DNA of 64,000 nucleotides from an uncultured Acidimicrobiales bacterium. Its GTDB lineage: Bacteria > Actinomycetota > Acidimicrobiia > Acidimicrobiales > SHLQ01. The notes beneath the pieces are model-generated. The model saw nothing but the letters and a program-made list of their open reading frames with translations. It was not told the DNA's origin and ran no database searches. Positions 42,217 to 50,450 of the stretch are shown piece after piece. Location: assembly GCA_938041035.1 (NCBI GenBank), contig CALHYX010000032.1, forward strand, positions 27,874 through 91,873. The letters run 5' to 3'. Position numbers and translations under genes: made by a program. The stretch's first letter is position 1, and every line of letters starts with the position of its first letter.

Positions 42217-45015
42217 CTAGGCGCTGAGCTGATCGAGCTGAAGTGCACCGCTGGCGACGAGGCCGCCCAGGTCAGCCGGGGGCGCCGGGCGGAACAGACC
42301 AAAGCCCTGACCGCGGACGCAACCCAACCCAACCAGGTAGTCGCGTTGTTGGGCGGTCTCGATTCCCTCGGCGACAACCTCGAGGTCGAGCGCGGCGGCC
42401 ATATCGATGATCGACCGCACGATCGCTTCGTCGTCGCGATCGGTGCCCAGGCCCCGCACGAACGCCTGGTCGATCTTCAACACGTCGACCGGAAAGCGCT
42501 TGAGGTAGGCGAGCGAGCTGAAGCCGGTGCCGAAGTCGTCGATGGCGAGGCGGACGCCGAGTGCTTTCAGCCGTCGCAGCAGGGTCATCGACTCACCCAC
42601 GTCGGTCATCAGGGCGGTCTCGGTGATCTCGAGACACAGCAGGCCCGGGTCGATGTCGTGGGCGGTGAGCGCCGACCGAACCTCGGATACGAACTCGCGG
42701 CGTTCGAGCTGACGGGGGGAGACGTTGACCCGGCAGGTCAGCGGCTCGGCTCGACCCTGATTCCAGGCGGCGGCCTGAATGCAGACCTGCTCGAATACGA
42801 ACCGGCCGAGGTCGACGATGAGACCGGTGTGCTCGGCGACGCCGATGAACGCCCCGGCGGTGAGAATGCCGAGTTCGGGGTGCGGCCACCGGACGAGCCC
42901 CTCAACCCCGAGCAACCGTCCGGTCTCGAGATCGACCTCCGGTTGGTAGTGCACCGCGAGCTGACGGGTTTCGACGGCGGCGCGCAGGTCGGCCTCGGTG
43001 CGCAGCCTGGTCGCCAGGGCATCGCGTTGGCGTTGGTCGAAGATCTCGAATCGGTTGCGGCCTTTGGCCTTGGCGATGTACATCGCCGCGTCGGCGTGCC
43101 GTACGAGGTCCTCGACGTCGACGTTTCCCTCGGTCGGCGTGGCGATGCCGACGCTGGCCGTCGTGGCGACCCGGTTCTGGCCGATGTCGATGGGCTGGGC
43201 GATCAGTTCGAGGAGTCGAGCGGCGACCACACTCGCCTCAGCGGTAGTAACCGGACCGCGCAGCATCACGATGAACTCGTCACCGCCGAGCCGGGCGGCG
43301 ACGTCTCCGGGGCGGATGGCGAACCGCAGTCGGTCGGCGATGGTGCGCAGAATCTCGTCGCCGGCGGAATGACCGAGGGAATCATTGGCGATCTTGAATC
43401 GGTCCAGGTCCACCATGAGGACGGCTACCGGCTGGTCGGTGCAGGCCGTGAGCGCACTGATGAACGCCGTGCGGTTGGCGAGACCGGTGAGGTCGTCGTG
43501 GCTGGCGCGAAATTCGAGCTGCTCCACGGCCTTTCGAGCCTCGGTGATGTCCTCCACGTGGCTGAGGACGATAGCGGTGCCGTCGGGGGCGCTCTGGATC
43601 GGCACCGACCGGATGCGACCCCAGACGGGTGAACCGTCGGGCCGCAGGTATTTGAGCTCCCGGGTCGAGTGCTCGGCGAGACGCGGGTCGCCGTCGGACT
43701 CCGCAGCCTGCTGCGTTCCGGGTTCCCCGGGAGCGACGACGGCCGATCTCGGGGTGCCGATCAGCTCGCTTTCGGTGCGGCCGACCAGCTGTTCGTACGC
43801 CGGGTTGCAGGCCAACAGCCGGCCGGTTTGGGAGCGGAGCGTGATGCCCACCGGTGCGTGCTCGAACGCCGCCGCGAACTGTTCTTCGGCGCTGACCCGG
43901 GCCGACAGCTGCACGAGGAGCGACGCCAGCGCTTCCAGCGTGCTGGCCTCCTCGTCGGCCCAGGGCTGCTGGTCACGACGCTGAAATCCAACCAGGGTGT
44001 GGCTGACGCCGGTGGCGCCGATGACCGGCACGTACATCGACACCGCATCACGGCCGCCGACCGCCGTCGTGAGGGGCATGGCATCGGCGGCGAAGGTGCG
44101 AGCGATCGTCACGTCGAGACGGGTGAGGTGCTCCAGAGCCGGCGAGGAATCGATGCCGACCGGGTGGACGGAGTCGACCTCGAGGGCCGGCCAGGTGCTG
44201 GCGAGTCGGCAGTGGCGGCGGTCGTGGTCGATGTCCCAGATGCTCGCCCGGTCGACGCCGAGCACCTCGGTCAGGCGCCGCAGGGCGCCGGTTGTCGTGG
44301 TGGCCATGTCGGCCGTGGTCGCCTGGAGGAATCGGGTCGCGATGGAGCGCACCAGGTCCTCGAGGTCGAGTCGGCGCAGCAGGCGATCCTCGGCCTCCAC
44401 CCGGGTGTGGCACTGCGCGACGAGCGAGATCACCGATTGGATCAGGTCGAGCTCGGCATCGCTCCACTCGTCGTGGTCGGAGTCCTCCATGACCAGCGAC
44501 ATCACCTGACGACCCTTGGACACCGCGGGCGCCAAGATGATGGCGGTCCCGACGAAGTGGGTCGACAGGTCCGGGCTCACCCGGGCCATCGGTATTCGGA
44601 TCGGCTCGACGATCTGCTGAAGGCTGGCGATCGTGTCGAAGGTGTCGGGTTCGAGGACGTGAAGCTCCGGTGGCGTGCGCTTTGCCCCGTCGATGACCCA
44701 TTCCGCCAGCAGGCGGGAGGGACCGGCGGTTTGCTCGGTGCGCCAGATCTGGGCCCGGCGCGCCCGCAGCTGGGTGCCGAGTTGCTCGAGCAGGCGTTCG
44801 AGGCCGGCGATATAGGTCTCGCCGGTCAGCTCGTTGACCTGACCGGCGACCTCGTTGAGCAGTCGGTGCAGGTCGAGACGCCGGGTGAGTTGGCTTTGTA
44901 GCCGAGCCCGTTCGTCGTCGATACCGATCGGTCGCGCGGGGTCCCGATCGGCCGCCGGGTCTGCGGATCGGTCGGCCGATGGTTGAGGAGCTCCATCGAC
45001 GCGGGGGTCGTTCAT
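42217..45015 (-). CDS. Multidomain c-di-GMP cyclase/phosphodiesterase (GAF-GAF-PAS-GGDEF-EAL)
   Basis: 932 residues. Two GAF-like domains (about 50-205 and 215-365), a PAS domain (about 375-490), GGDEF (about 495-655; motif LGGDEF at about 575 with an RPGD inhibitory site five residues before) and EAL (about 675-925). In the EAL domain the signature reads EGL instead of EAL/EVL, but NVSPRQL, LEITETALM and DDFGTGFS are intact. Both activities are plausible and PDE competence needs testing. Soluble. ATG 45015 is chosen because a longer frame would run into the divergent glycosylase gene. Confidence 0.9.
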   Translation of the reverse strand: MNDPRVDGAPQPSADRSADPAADRDPARPIGIDDERARLQSQLTRRLDLHRLLNEVAGQVNELTGETYIAGLERLLEQLGTQLRARRAQIWRTEQTAGPSRLLAEWVIDGAKRTPPELHVLEPDTFDTIASLQQIVEPIRIPMARVSPDLSTHFVGTAIILAPAVSKGRQVMSLVMEDSDHDEWSDAELDLIQSVISLVAQCHTRVEAEDRLLRRLDLEDLVRSIATRFLQATTADMATTTTGALRRLTEVLGVDRASIWDIDHDRRHCRLASTWPALEVDSVHPVGIDSSPALEHLTRLDVTIARTFAADAMPLTTAVGGRDAVSMYVPVIGATGVSHTLVGFQRRDQQPWADEEASTLEALASLLVQLSARVSAEEQFAAAFEHAPVGITLRSQTGRLLACNPAYEQLVGRTESELIGTPRSAVVAPGEPGTQQAAESDGDPRLAEHSTRELKYLRPDGSPVWGRIRSVPIQSAPDGTAIVLSHVEDITEARKAVEQLEFRASHDDLTGLANRTAFISALTACTDQPVAVLMVDLDRFKIANDSLGHSAGDEILRTIADRLRFAIRPGDVAARLGGDEFIVMLRGPVTTAEASVVAARLLELIAQPIDIGQNRVATTASVGIATPTEGNVDVEDLVRHADAAMYIAKAKGRNRFEIFDQRQRDALATRLRTEADLRAAVETRQLAVHYQPEVDLETGRLLGVEGLVRWPHPELGILTAGAFIGVAEHTGLIVDLGRFVFEQVCIQAAAWNQGRAEPLTCRVNVSPRQLERREFVSEVRSALTAHDIDPGLLCLEITETALMTDVGESMTLLRRLKALGVRLAIDDFGTGFSSLAYLKRFPVDVLKIDQAFVRGLGTDRDDEAIVRSIIDMAAALDLEVVAEGIETAQQRDYLVGLGCVRGQGFGLFRPAPPADLGGLVASGALQLDQLSA

Positions 45016-45115
45016 GAGGACTACTTCGACCGTGGCGCCTGCCGGCCTGAGCATGTTTGCGCTGGGATGGCGGCCCGGATCTCCGCCAGATAGCGGTATC
45101 GGGCAGAATCGCCCT

Positions 45116-45796
45116 ATGGGAACCAATGATGCCGACGGCGAATCCGACGACCTGCCCGAGGGACTGCAACGCTACGAGGACGGGACCGTCGGGTGCTGGT
45201 GGTCGTCAACCGATGACGACTACCGCCGCTACCACGACCTCGAATGGGGCCAGCCGGTGGTGGACGATGTACGCCTTTTCGAAAAGGTCTGTCTGGAGGG
45301 TTTTCAGTCCGGGCTGTCGTGGTTGACCATCCTGCGCAAGCGGGAGAACTTTCGTGAGGCCTTCGCCGGGTTCGATCCGGAGGTGGTCGCCGGCTTCGGT
45401 TCGGCCGACGTGGACCGGCTGCTGGGCAACGCCGGGATCATCCGGCATCGAGGCAAGATCGAGGCGACCATCAACAACGCGGCACGGGCCCGGGAGTTGG
45501 CCGACGAATTCGGCACGTTGGCGGCGTACTTCTGGAGCTGGGAGCCCGGCCCCGACGTTCGGCCCGATCGGGCGGACTACGCGGCGATCGCCCCGTTGGC
45601 CATCACCGACGCCTCGACGGCGATGAGTAAGGACCTGAAGCGGCGGGGGTGGCGGTTCGTCGGCCCGACCACCGCCTACGCCTTCATGCAGGCGATGGGG
45701 CTCGTGAACGATCACCTCGACGGGTGTGCGGCCCGGGAGCGGGTGGAGGCGGCCCGAACCGCACTGGCCCGGCCTCAGCCGTCGCCCGCTGCCTGA
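45116..45796 (+). CDS. tag: DNA-3-methyladenine glycosylase I
   Basis: 226 residues. Tag removes 3-methyladenine from alkylated DNA. Key features: CWWSSTDDDYRRYHDLEWGQPV, LEGFQSGLSWLTILRKRENFREAF, and the C-terminal GPTTAYAFMQAMGLVNDHLDGC, matching the Tag zinc-ligand region. The N-terminus MGTNDADGESDD is an extra acidic stretch. ATG 45116 is preceded by CAGAAT plus 6 nt. Terminated by a strong hairpin. Confidence 0.93.
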   Translation: MGTNDADGESDDLPEGLQRYEDGTVGCWWSSTDDDYRRYHDLEWGQPVVDDVRLFEKVCLEGFQSGLSWLTILRKRENFREAFAGFDPEVVAGFGSADVDRLLGNAGIIRHRGKIEATINNAARARELADEFGTLAAYFWSWEPGPDVRPDRADYAAIAPLAITDASTAMSKDLKRRGWRFVGPTTAYAFMQAMGLVNDHLDGCAARERVEAARTALARPQPSPAA

Positions 45797-45804
45797 CACG
45801 CGAA

Positions 45805-45831
45805 ACGGCCGACCGGAAACCGGTCGGCCGT
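45805..45831. terminator. Bidirectional terminator hairpin
   Basis: Perfect 12-bp stem (ACGGCCGACCGG with CCGGTCGGCCGT) and AAA loop, between the convergent stops at 45796 (tag) and 45867 (RTX protein). No U tract, but very stable and well placed. Confidence 0.75.
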
Positions 45832-45866
45832 CATCGAGTTCTGTGGCGGTTCGAGCGCCCGGTAGA

Positions 45867-46898
45867 TCAGTTAACCGTTGCCGGCCCGATGACCACCTGG
45901 TTGCAGGTACCGGCGTAGGAGTCGCCCTGCTGGTTGACCTCCACCCGGGAAACCGAAACGTTGAACTGACCGCCGGCGCACAGGTCGCCGGTGCCGGGGC
46001 CGCCGAGCATGGTGTCGGTGCCGGAGCCGCCGTACACCCGGTCGTTGGCCGAGCCACCGTGCACGTAGTCGTCGCCGAGGCCACCGTCGACCCGGTCCGA
46101 GCCGCCTTCGCCGTCGATCGAATCGTTGCCGGGACCACCGGGCATCTGGTCGCTACCGGGGCCGCCGAGCATGGCGTCGTAGCCCGACCCTCCGATGATG
46201 AGGTCGTTGCCCTCGTTGCCGCGCAAGATGTTGCCGGCATCGGGGGTATTGGCGGCCTCCCAACCCAGCTCAAAGTTCTGGTATGGGGGACCGGAGTGGC
46301 CGGCGATGACATCGTCGCCTTCGCGACCGAAGATGCGATCGGCGCCGGGTCCGCCGGCGAGATAGTCGTTGCCGTTACCACCGATGATCTTGTCGTCGCC
46401 GGGACCACCGTCGATCGAGTCGGGTTGGGACCCGCCTCGAACGACATCGTTGCCCTCTTCCATGAAGAGGAAGTCGCCCGCAGCGCCACCGTTGGCGTTG
46501 TCGTCACCGATACCGCCGACGATGAAGTCCTTGCCCCGGGCGCCGTTCAGGCGGTCGTTGCCCTCATCGCCGTAGAGCCGGTCGTCGCCGTCCCAGCCGT
46601 TGATGATGTCGTTGCCTTCGCCGCCGCGGACGAGATCGTCGCCGGGACCGGCGCAGATCTTGTCGTTGCCGCCTTTGGCGAGGATCGTGTCGTCGCCGTC
46701 GAGGGCGAGGATGACGTCACGGCCTTCGGTGCCGTTGAGAAAGTCATCTCCAGATGTGCCGGTGATCGTTGGTACTTCCCCGCCGCAGAGAACCTGGGCT
46801 GAGGCCGCGTTGGTTACCAGCGAGCCGGACAGTAGTCCGGCCGCCAACGCGGGAAAGAGAAGTATGCGTCGACGTGTACTGATGATTGGTTCCTTCAT
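45867..46898 (-). CDS. Secreted RTX-type calcium-binding repeat protein (copy 1)
   Basis: 343 residues. Sec-type signal peptide ends at NAASA near residue 34. The mature protein begins VLCGGEVPTITGTSGDD and then holds many nonapeptide RTX repeats (GGxGxDxUx, such as GGEGNDIINGWDG, GGNGNDYLAGGPG) that bind calcium in a beta-roll. The end contains two cysteines, in GDLCAGG and GTCNQV, which may cap the roll by disulfide. A WEAANTPDAGN insert breaks the array. Paralogue of the next gene. No Type I exporter nearby, so Sec export is likely. Confidence 0.88.
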   Translation of the reverse strand: MKEPIISTRRRILLFPALAAGLLSGSLVTNAASAQVLCGGEVPTITGTSGDDFLNGTEGRDVILALDGDDTILAKGGNDKICAGPGDDLVRGGEGNDIINGWDGDDRLYGDEGNDRLNGARGKDFIVGGIGDDNANGGAAGDFLFMEEGNDVVRGGSQPDSIDGGPGDDKIIGGNGNDYLAGGPGADRIFGREGDDVIAGHSGPPYQNFELGWEAANTPDAGNILRGNEGNDLIIGGSGYDAMLGGPGSDQMPGGPGNDSIDGEGGSDRVDGGLGDDYVHGGSANDRVYGGSGTDTMLGGPGTGDLCAGGQFNVSVSRVEVNQQGDSYAGTCNQVVIGPATVN

Positions 46899-46983
46899 CC
46901 TCGGGCCGGGGCGGATCGAGGCGTGTCAGACCCCTGGCGGATACTTCATGGCAGATCTCCAGCAATGGCGCTGGCAGTAGTTC

Positions 46984-47012
46984 AATGTACGTCAGTCATT
47001 GTTGAGGTACAA
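46984..47012 (-). promoter_or_regulatory. Promoter candidate for RTX copy 1
   Basis: Minus strand TTGTAC (47012-47007), 17-nt spacer, TACATT (46989-46984): near-consensus sigma-70 type with ideal spacing, about 85 nt before ATG at 46898. Confidence 0.5.
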
Positions 47013-47154
47013 GCGGTAGCGAAAAATACCTCATGACGGATTTCCTCAGAAATCATCGCGCAGAGTGGTGTCGGAGGGGCGGACCCCACCAAAACGGCGC
47101 CAAATCGGCGCCGAAAAGGCGCCGACAGGGGCGGCGAAAGAGGCGGGAAACGGC

Positions 47155-47186
47155 GGGTGCGCCGACGGAAATCCGTCGGCGCACCC
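47155..47186 (-). terminator. Hairpin after RTX copy 2
   Basis: Perfect inverted repeat: GGGTGCGCCGACGGA (47155-47169) with TCCGTCGGCGCACCC (47172-47186), 73 bp past the stop of the gene at 47259. No U tract. Confidence 0.65.
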
Positions 47187-47258
47187 GGGTTGTTCGTTTT
47201 CGGCTTCGGATCAGATCGGGCCGAAGTCCGGCCGATCGTGTTGATCAGAGGTCGTGCG

Positions 47259-48281
47259 TCAGACCACGTTGGTGCGGCCCGGGAACTGGTGATCGCAGCT
47301 GGGGTCGTAGACGTCGCCGGCTTCGCCGGGGAGGATCACGGACTGGCTGATCAGGTAGTCGCCTCCGGCGCAGTCGTCGTCGACGCCGCCGTCGCCGGCC
47401 ATCCAGTCGTTGCCGGCGCCACCGAAGATGTCATCGTTGTCGGCGCCGCCGCCGAGGCGGTCGTCGCCGTCATCGCCGTTGAGCGAGTCACGACCGTCGC
47501 CACCGGCGACGATGTCGTTGCCGGGGCCGGCCTCGATGAGGTCGTCACCGGCGAAGCCGATCAGCTGGTCCGGCCCGCTGCCACCGATGATGACGTCGTT
47601 GCCGGCGTTGCCGCGGATGATGTTGCCGTGGGTGTCGCTCGCGCTGGCCGCCACGTTGATGGAGAAGCGGTCACCGCTGGAGGGGAGCCGGACGCCGGTG
47701 AGGAAGTCGTTGCCGTCCTTGCCGAAGATCCGGTCGAGGCCCTGGCCGCCGACCACGGTGTCGTTGCCGTTGCCGGCGATCAACTTGTCGTTGCCGTCGC
47801 CACCGTCGACGAAGTCGTCCTGGGAGCCGGCTCGCACGACGTCGTTGCCGGCGCCGGCATCGATGCTGTCGCCCGCAGCGCCGGCGTTGATCTTGTCGTC
47901 GCCGTCGCCGCCGAGGATGACGTCCTTGCCCTTCGCGCCGTTCAGGCGGTCGTTGCCGTCGCCGCCTTCGAGGCGATCGGCACCGTCCCAGCCGTTGACG
48001 ATGTCGTTGCCGTCACCGCCGCGTCCGACGTCGTCGCCGGGGCCGAGGCAGATCCGGTCGTCGCCGCCGAGGCCGTTGACGATGTCGTTGCCCTCGAGGG
48101 CGAGGATCACGTCGGGGCCGTTGGTCCCGGTGATGTTGTCGTTGCCCGAGGTGCCGACAATCGTGGGCACCTGGCCGGCGCAAAGCACCTGGGCGGTTGC
48201 AGGGGAGGCGCTGATGCCGAGGCCGGCTGCGAGTACCGCAACTCCTGCCAACGGTCCGAACGCACGCTTTTTCGTAAACAT
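47259..48281 (-). CDS. Secreted RTX-type calcium-binding repeat protein (copy 2)
   Basis: 340 residues. Signal peptide ends near SPATA (about 29). Mature start VLCAGQVPTIVGTSGND is nearly the same as copy 1, as is the order of RTX repeats (GGDGNDIVNGWDG, GGDGNDRLNGAKG, GGDGNDKLIAGNG). A PSSGDRFSINVAASASD insert replaces the one in copy 1. Two cysteines near the end (DDDCAGGD, DPSCDHQ). GGAGAG ribosome site upstream. Own terminator and probably own promoter, so independent control of two paralogues is possible. Confidence 0.88.
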   Translation of the reverse strand: MFTKKRAFGPLAGVAVLAAGLGISASPATAQVLCAGQVPTIVGTSGNDNITGTNGPDVILALEGNDIVNGLGGDDRICLGPGDDVGRGGDGNDIVNGWDGADRLEGGDGNDRLNGAKGKDVILGGDGDDKINAGAAGDSIDAGAGNDVVRAGSQDDFVDGGDGNDKLIAGNGNDTVVGGQGLDRIFGKDGNDFLTGVRLPSSGDRFSINVAASASDTHGNIIRGNAGNDVIIGGSGPDQLIGFAGDDLIEAGPGNDIVAGGDGRDSLNGDDGDDRLGGGADNDDIFGGAGNDWMAGDGGVDDDCAGGDYLISQSVILPGEAGDVYDPSCDHQFPGRTNVV

Positions 48282-48581
48282 TTTCTGGCTCTCTCCGAGG
48301 TAGTGGTATGGCCCGCTCTGGGTGGGTTACCCAATCCGACGCAGAGGCTCGAAGATCGGTTCGAAAATTCTGCTGACCAGTCGTCAGATTGGCATGTGGG
48401 CCGGTTTTGCGAAAGTAAGAACGTCCGTTTGACCTACTTCGTTGCCTACCTCGAGGGGCCGGCGTCGGCGCGATGCGGGGATTGCGCCGGGCCTGTGGGA
48501 TCGCGTTCGCGCGGCGAGGCGACCACCCACCGCGCGAATGGTCCCCCGATTGCCGGTTCCCGTGGGACAGACTGAGAGCCC
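48282..48581. other. Divergent intergenic region of 300 bp
   Basis: Separates the RTX gene from the sugar transferase. Contains AT-rich stretches and GGGTGGGTTACCC, but I see no confident promoter, repeat or small gene. Confidence 0.4.
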
Positions 48582-49349
48582 ATGGCACCGGCGACCTCCC
48601 CCCAAACGACCTCGGCGCGCCCCGATTCGGGCGCGACTCGTCAGCCGACCCGCTACGGGCGCGCCGGCAAACGCCTGGTCGACATCGTTTGTTCGGCGGT
48701 TCTGTTGCTCCTCGGATTTCCGATCGCCGGCTGGGTGGGGGTCGGTCTGCTGCTCTCGGTCGGGCGCCCGACGCTCGAACGGCATTTCCGGGTGGGGCGC
48801 AACGGTCGACCGATCGAGGTCATGCGGCTCCGTACGGTGTCGCGCGATCGGTTGCTCGATCTCACCGACGACGGCAGCCCGGAGTACTTCATCGATGAGT
48901 GGCGCACGTCGTTCTCCGCGGTGGTCGCTCGTCACGGGCTCCACCGTTTCCCGCAGTTGTGGCACGTGTTGCGCGGTCAGATGAGCCTCGTCGGGCCGCG
49001 TCCGGCACTCTGGGTCGAGGTGGTGGGCGCCGGCGTTCTCGATCATCCCCGCCATGCCGTCCGGCCCGGAATAATCGGGCCGGGCCGTGAAGCCGCGACC
49101 GAGGGGCGCTCGCGCTTGTCCGCCGGTCTCGCCGCCGACGCCGCGTACGTTGAACACATCTCGTTGCGTGGCGATGTACGGATCGTGCGCCAGGCGTGGC
49201 GGTCGCGTCGCGGTCGCGCATCGGCGGTCGAGGCGGGGGTGACGCGCCGTTCAGTGCAGGGCCGTTCAGTGCAGGGCCGTTCAGTACAGGGCCGTTCAGT
49301 ACAGGGTGGTTCGGTGCCGGGCGAAGATTCGGTTGAGGCATCGCCGTGA
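48582..49349 (+). CDS. Bacterial sugar transferase (initiating glycosyl-1-phosphate transferase family)
   Basis: 255 residues. One membrane-hairpin N-terminus (KRLVDIVCSAVLLLLGF, about residues 28-55) and the catalytic domain of the WcaJ/PglC family: HFRVGRNGRPIEVMRLRT, LHRFPQLWHVLRGQMSLVGPRP and PGIIGPG. It transfers a sugar phosphate to a polyprenyl phosphate. The Asp-Glu catalytic pair region is only partly recognisable (no KFRTM/Asp-Glu run), so activity is uncertain. The C-terminal tail carries five RSVQG repeats. Overlaps the next gene by GTGA. Confidence 0.75.
   Translation: MAPATSPQTTSARPDSGATRQPTRYGRAGKRLVDIVCSAVLLLLGFPIAGWVGVGLLLSVGRPTLERHFRVGRNGRPIEVMRLRTVSRDRLLDLTDDGSPEYFIDEWRTSFSAVVARHGLHRFPQLWHVLRGQMSLVGPRPALWVEVVGAGVLDHPRHAVRPGIIGPGREAATEGRSRLSAGLAADAAYVEHISLRGDVRIVRQAWRSRRGRASAVEAGVTRRSVQGRSVQGRSVQGRSVQGGSVPGEDSVEASP
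49246..49320 (+). repeat. 15-bp tandem repeat, five copies (last degenerate)
   Basis: GCCGTTCAGTGCAGG units begin at 49246, 49261, 49276, 49291 and 49306, encoding RSVQG repeats at the C-terminus of the sugar transferase. In frame. Confidence 0.9.
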
Positions 49350-49876
49350 TTGGTTTCGACGACCTCCTCGGGCTCACCCGCCGGGCCCTCGGGCTCGTCC
49401 ACGGCATCCGGGCGGCGACGCTGGTCGTGTTGGTGATCGACGTCGTGGGCGCGGTGCTCGGTGCGGTCGGGTTGGTCCTGCTCGGTGCCCCGGCGGTGGT
49501 GGCGGTTTTCGTCCTGGGTATCGGTGCCGTGCTCGGCTTCTTGTTGTGGCGGTTCCGTTCGTCGCTCGCCCCGGCACTCGAGATACCGGAACTGTTGCGC
49601 GACCTGCCCCAGGATCTGGCCGATGTGGCCGACGAGATCGGCGATGTGGCCACCGCGACCCGACGGGGAGGCTCCTTCTTCGGGTTGGCGGGTTCGGCCC
49701 GCGACGTGTGGCGCGAGATCGACGATCTGCAGGACGCTGACGTGGTGCAGGTCTTCGATCGGGCTGCGGCACTGCGGCCGAGCCGGCTGACCTTTGGCGC
49801 GATCCTGGCCGGCTGCGCGTTGGGCATGCTCGCCGCCGGCGCCCTGTTGCTGGTGATGGGCCTGGCCTTCGGCTGA
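49346..49876 (+). CDS. Membrane protein, unknown function
   Basis: 176 residues. N-terminal amphipathic stretch, two membrane helices (about 22-46 and 48-66), then a soluble helical segment rich in Asp/Glu (PELLRDLPQDLADVADEIGDVATATRR) and a C-terminal hydrophobic helix (about 152-174). GTG at 49346 overlaps the sugar transferase stop. No family recognised. The next gene starts 178 bp on, so it may belong to the sugar transferase unit and not the secretion genes. Confidence 0.6.
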   Translation: MIGFDDLLGLTRRALGLVHGIRAATLVVLVIDVVGAVLGAVGLVLLGAPAVVAVFVLGIGAVLGFLLWRFRSSLAPALEIPELLRDLPQDLADVADEIGDVATATRRGGSFFGLAGSARDVWREIDDLQDADVVQVFDRAAALRPSRLTFGAILAGCALGMLAAGALLLVMGLAFG

Positions 49877-49892
49877 GCCCTGCGCGCCAGAG

Positions 49893-49937
49893 CCTTGCAC
49901 TCTTCAACCTTGCACTCTAGAGCCTTGCACGGTCACT
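49893..49937 (+). repeat. 15-bp degenerate repeat and a short inverted repeat before the secretion genes
   Basis: CCTTGCAC recurs at 49893, 49908 and 49923. Right after it, ACTAAC-TTTCC-GTTAGT (49935-49951) forms a 6-bp inverted repeat in an AT-rich stretch. Likely the promoter/operator region of the secretion locus. Confidence 0.5.
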
Positions 49938-50054
49938 AACTTTCCGTTAGTTTCAGTACACTTCACAGTCGGCTTGCGTGCCGGTAAATACTGTGCCGAC
50001 ACCCGCTTCCCCCAACGTTTGGCTTCGGCCCCCTCCGGGCCATGGGAGCTGTCC

Positions 50055-50450
50055 GTGGGTTCTCCTGCGTCCACCACCTCGTTCAGCGCACTCGTCGAAG
50101 GCTCATCCACAAGCGGTGACGCACTGCGCCGGCTGGCCACCGACAGTGCGGGGCGAGCGTTCGAGTGCCACCAGCTGGCGGCGGAATTCGAAGCGTTGCG
50201 CGCCGACACGGAGGCGTCGCTCCGTGGCCTCGGGGCTTTGCATCAGCCCACCGTGTGGGCCTCCGTCGCGGCCACCGTGAGTCGATATCGACTGCAGACC
50301 GACGAGGGCACCGTTCGCTTCGCGGCGTCCCGAATGGGAGCTCTGGTGACCCGACTGCGCGGCGAGGCGCTCCGGCAGGAACTGCTGGCGGCGGACTACC
50401 GCCGCGCGGCGGATCACGCGGATGAGTGGCCGGAACGGGAGGCGCGGTGA
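50055..50450 (+). CDS. Small helical protein of the type VII-like locus
   Basis: 131 residues, rich in Ala, Arg and Glu, predicted as a helical hairpin bundle (DALRRLATDSAGRAFECHQLAAEFEALRADTEASLRGL and later AASRMGALVTRLRGEALRQELLAADYRRAADH). No W-x-G turn is visible, so it is not a typical WXG100, but its size and place suggest a partner or substrate. GTG at 50055 follows GGGAG with good spacing. Overlaps the next gene by GTGA. Confidence 0.6.
   Translation: MGSPASTTSFSALVEGSSTSGDALRRLATDSAGRAFECHQLAAEFEALRADTEASLRGLGALHQPTVWASVAATVSRYRLQTDEGTVRFAASRMGALVTRLRGEALRQELLAADYRRAADHADEWPEREAR

Larger units (their letters stand above)
46899..47258. other. Intergenic region between the two RTX genes
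   Basis: Holds the upstream gene's terminator hairpin, the candidate promoter of copy 1, and a GC-rich stretch (about 47094-47130) with several GGCGCC hexamers. No reading frame of quality. Confidence 0.5.

Noticed and set aside
47157..48575. Large plus-strand open frame over RTX copy 2
   Set aside because: It is an artefact of the repetitive GGxGxD coding on the other strand, giving Val/Ala repeats with no signal peptide.
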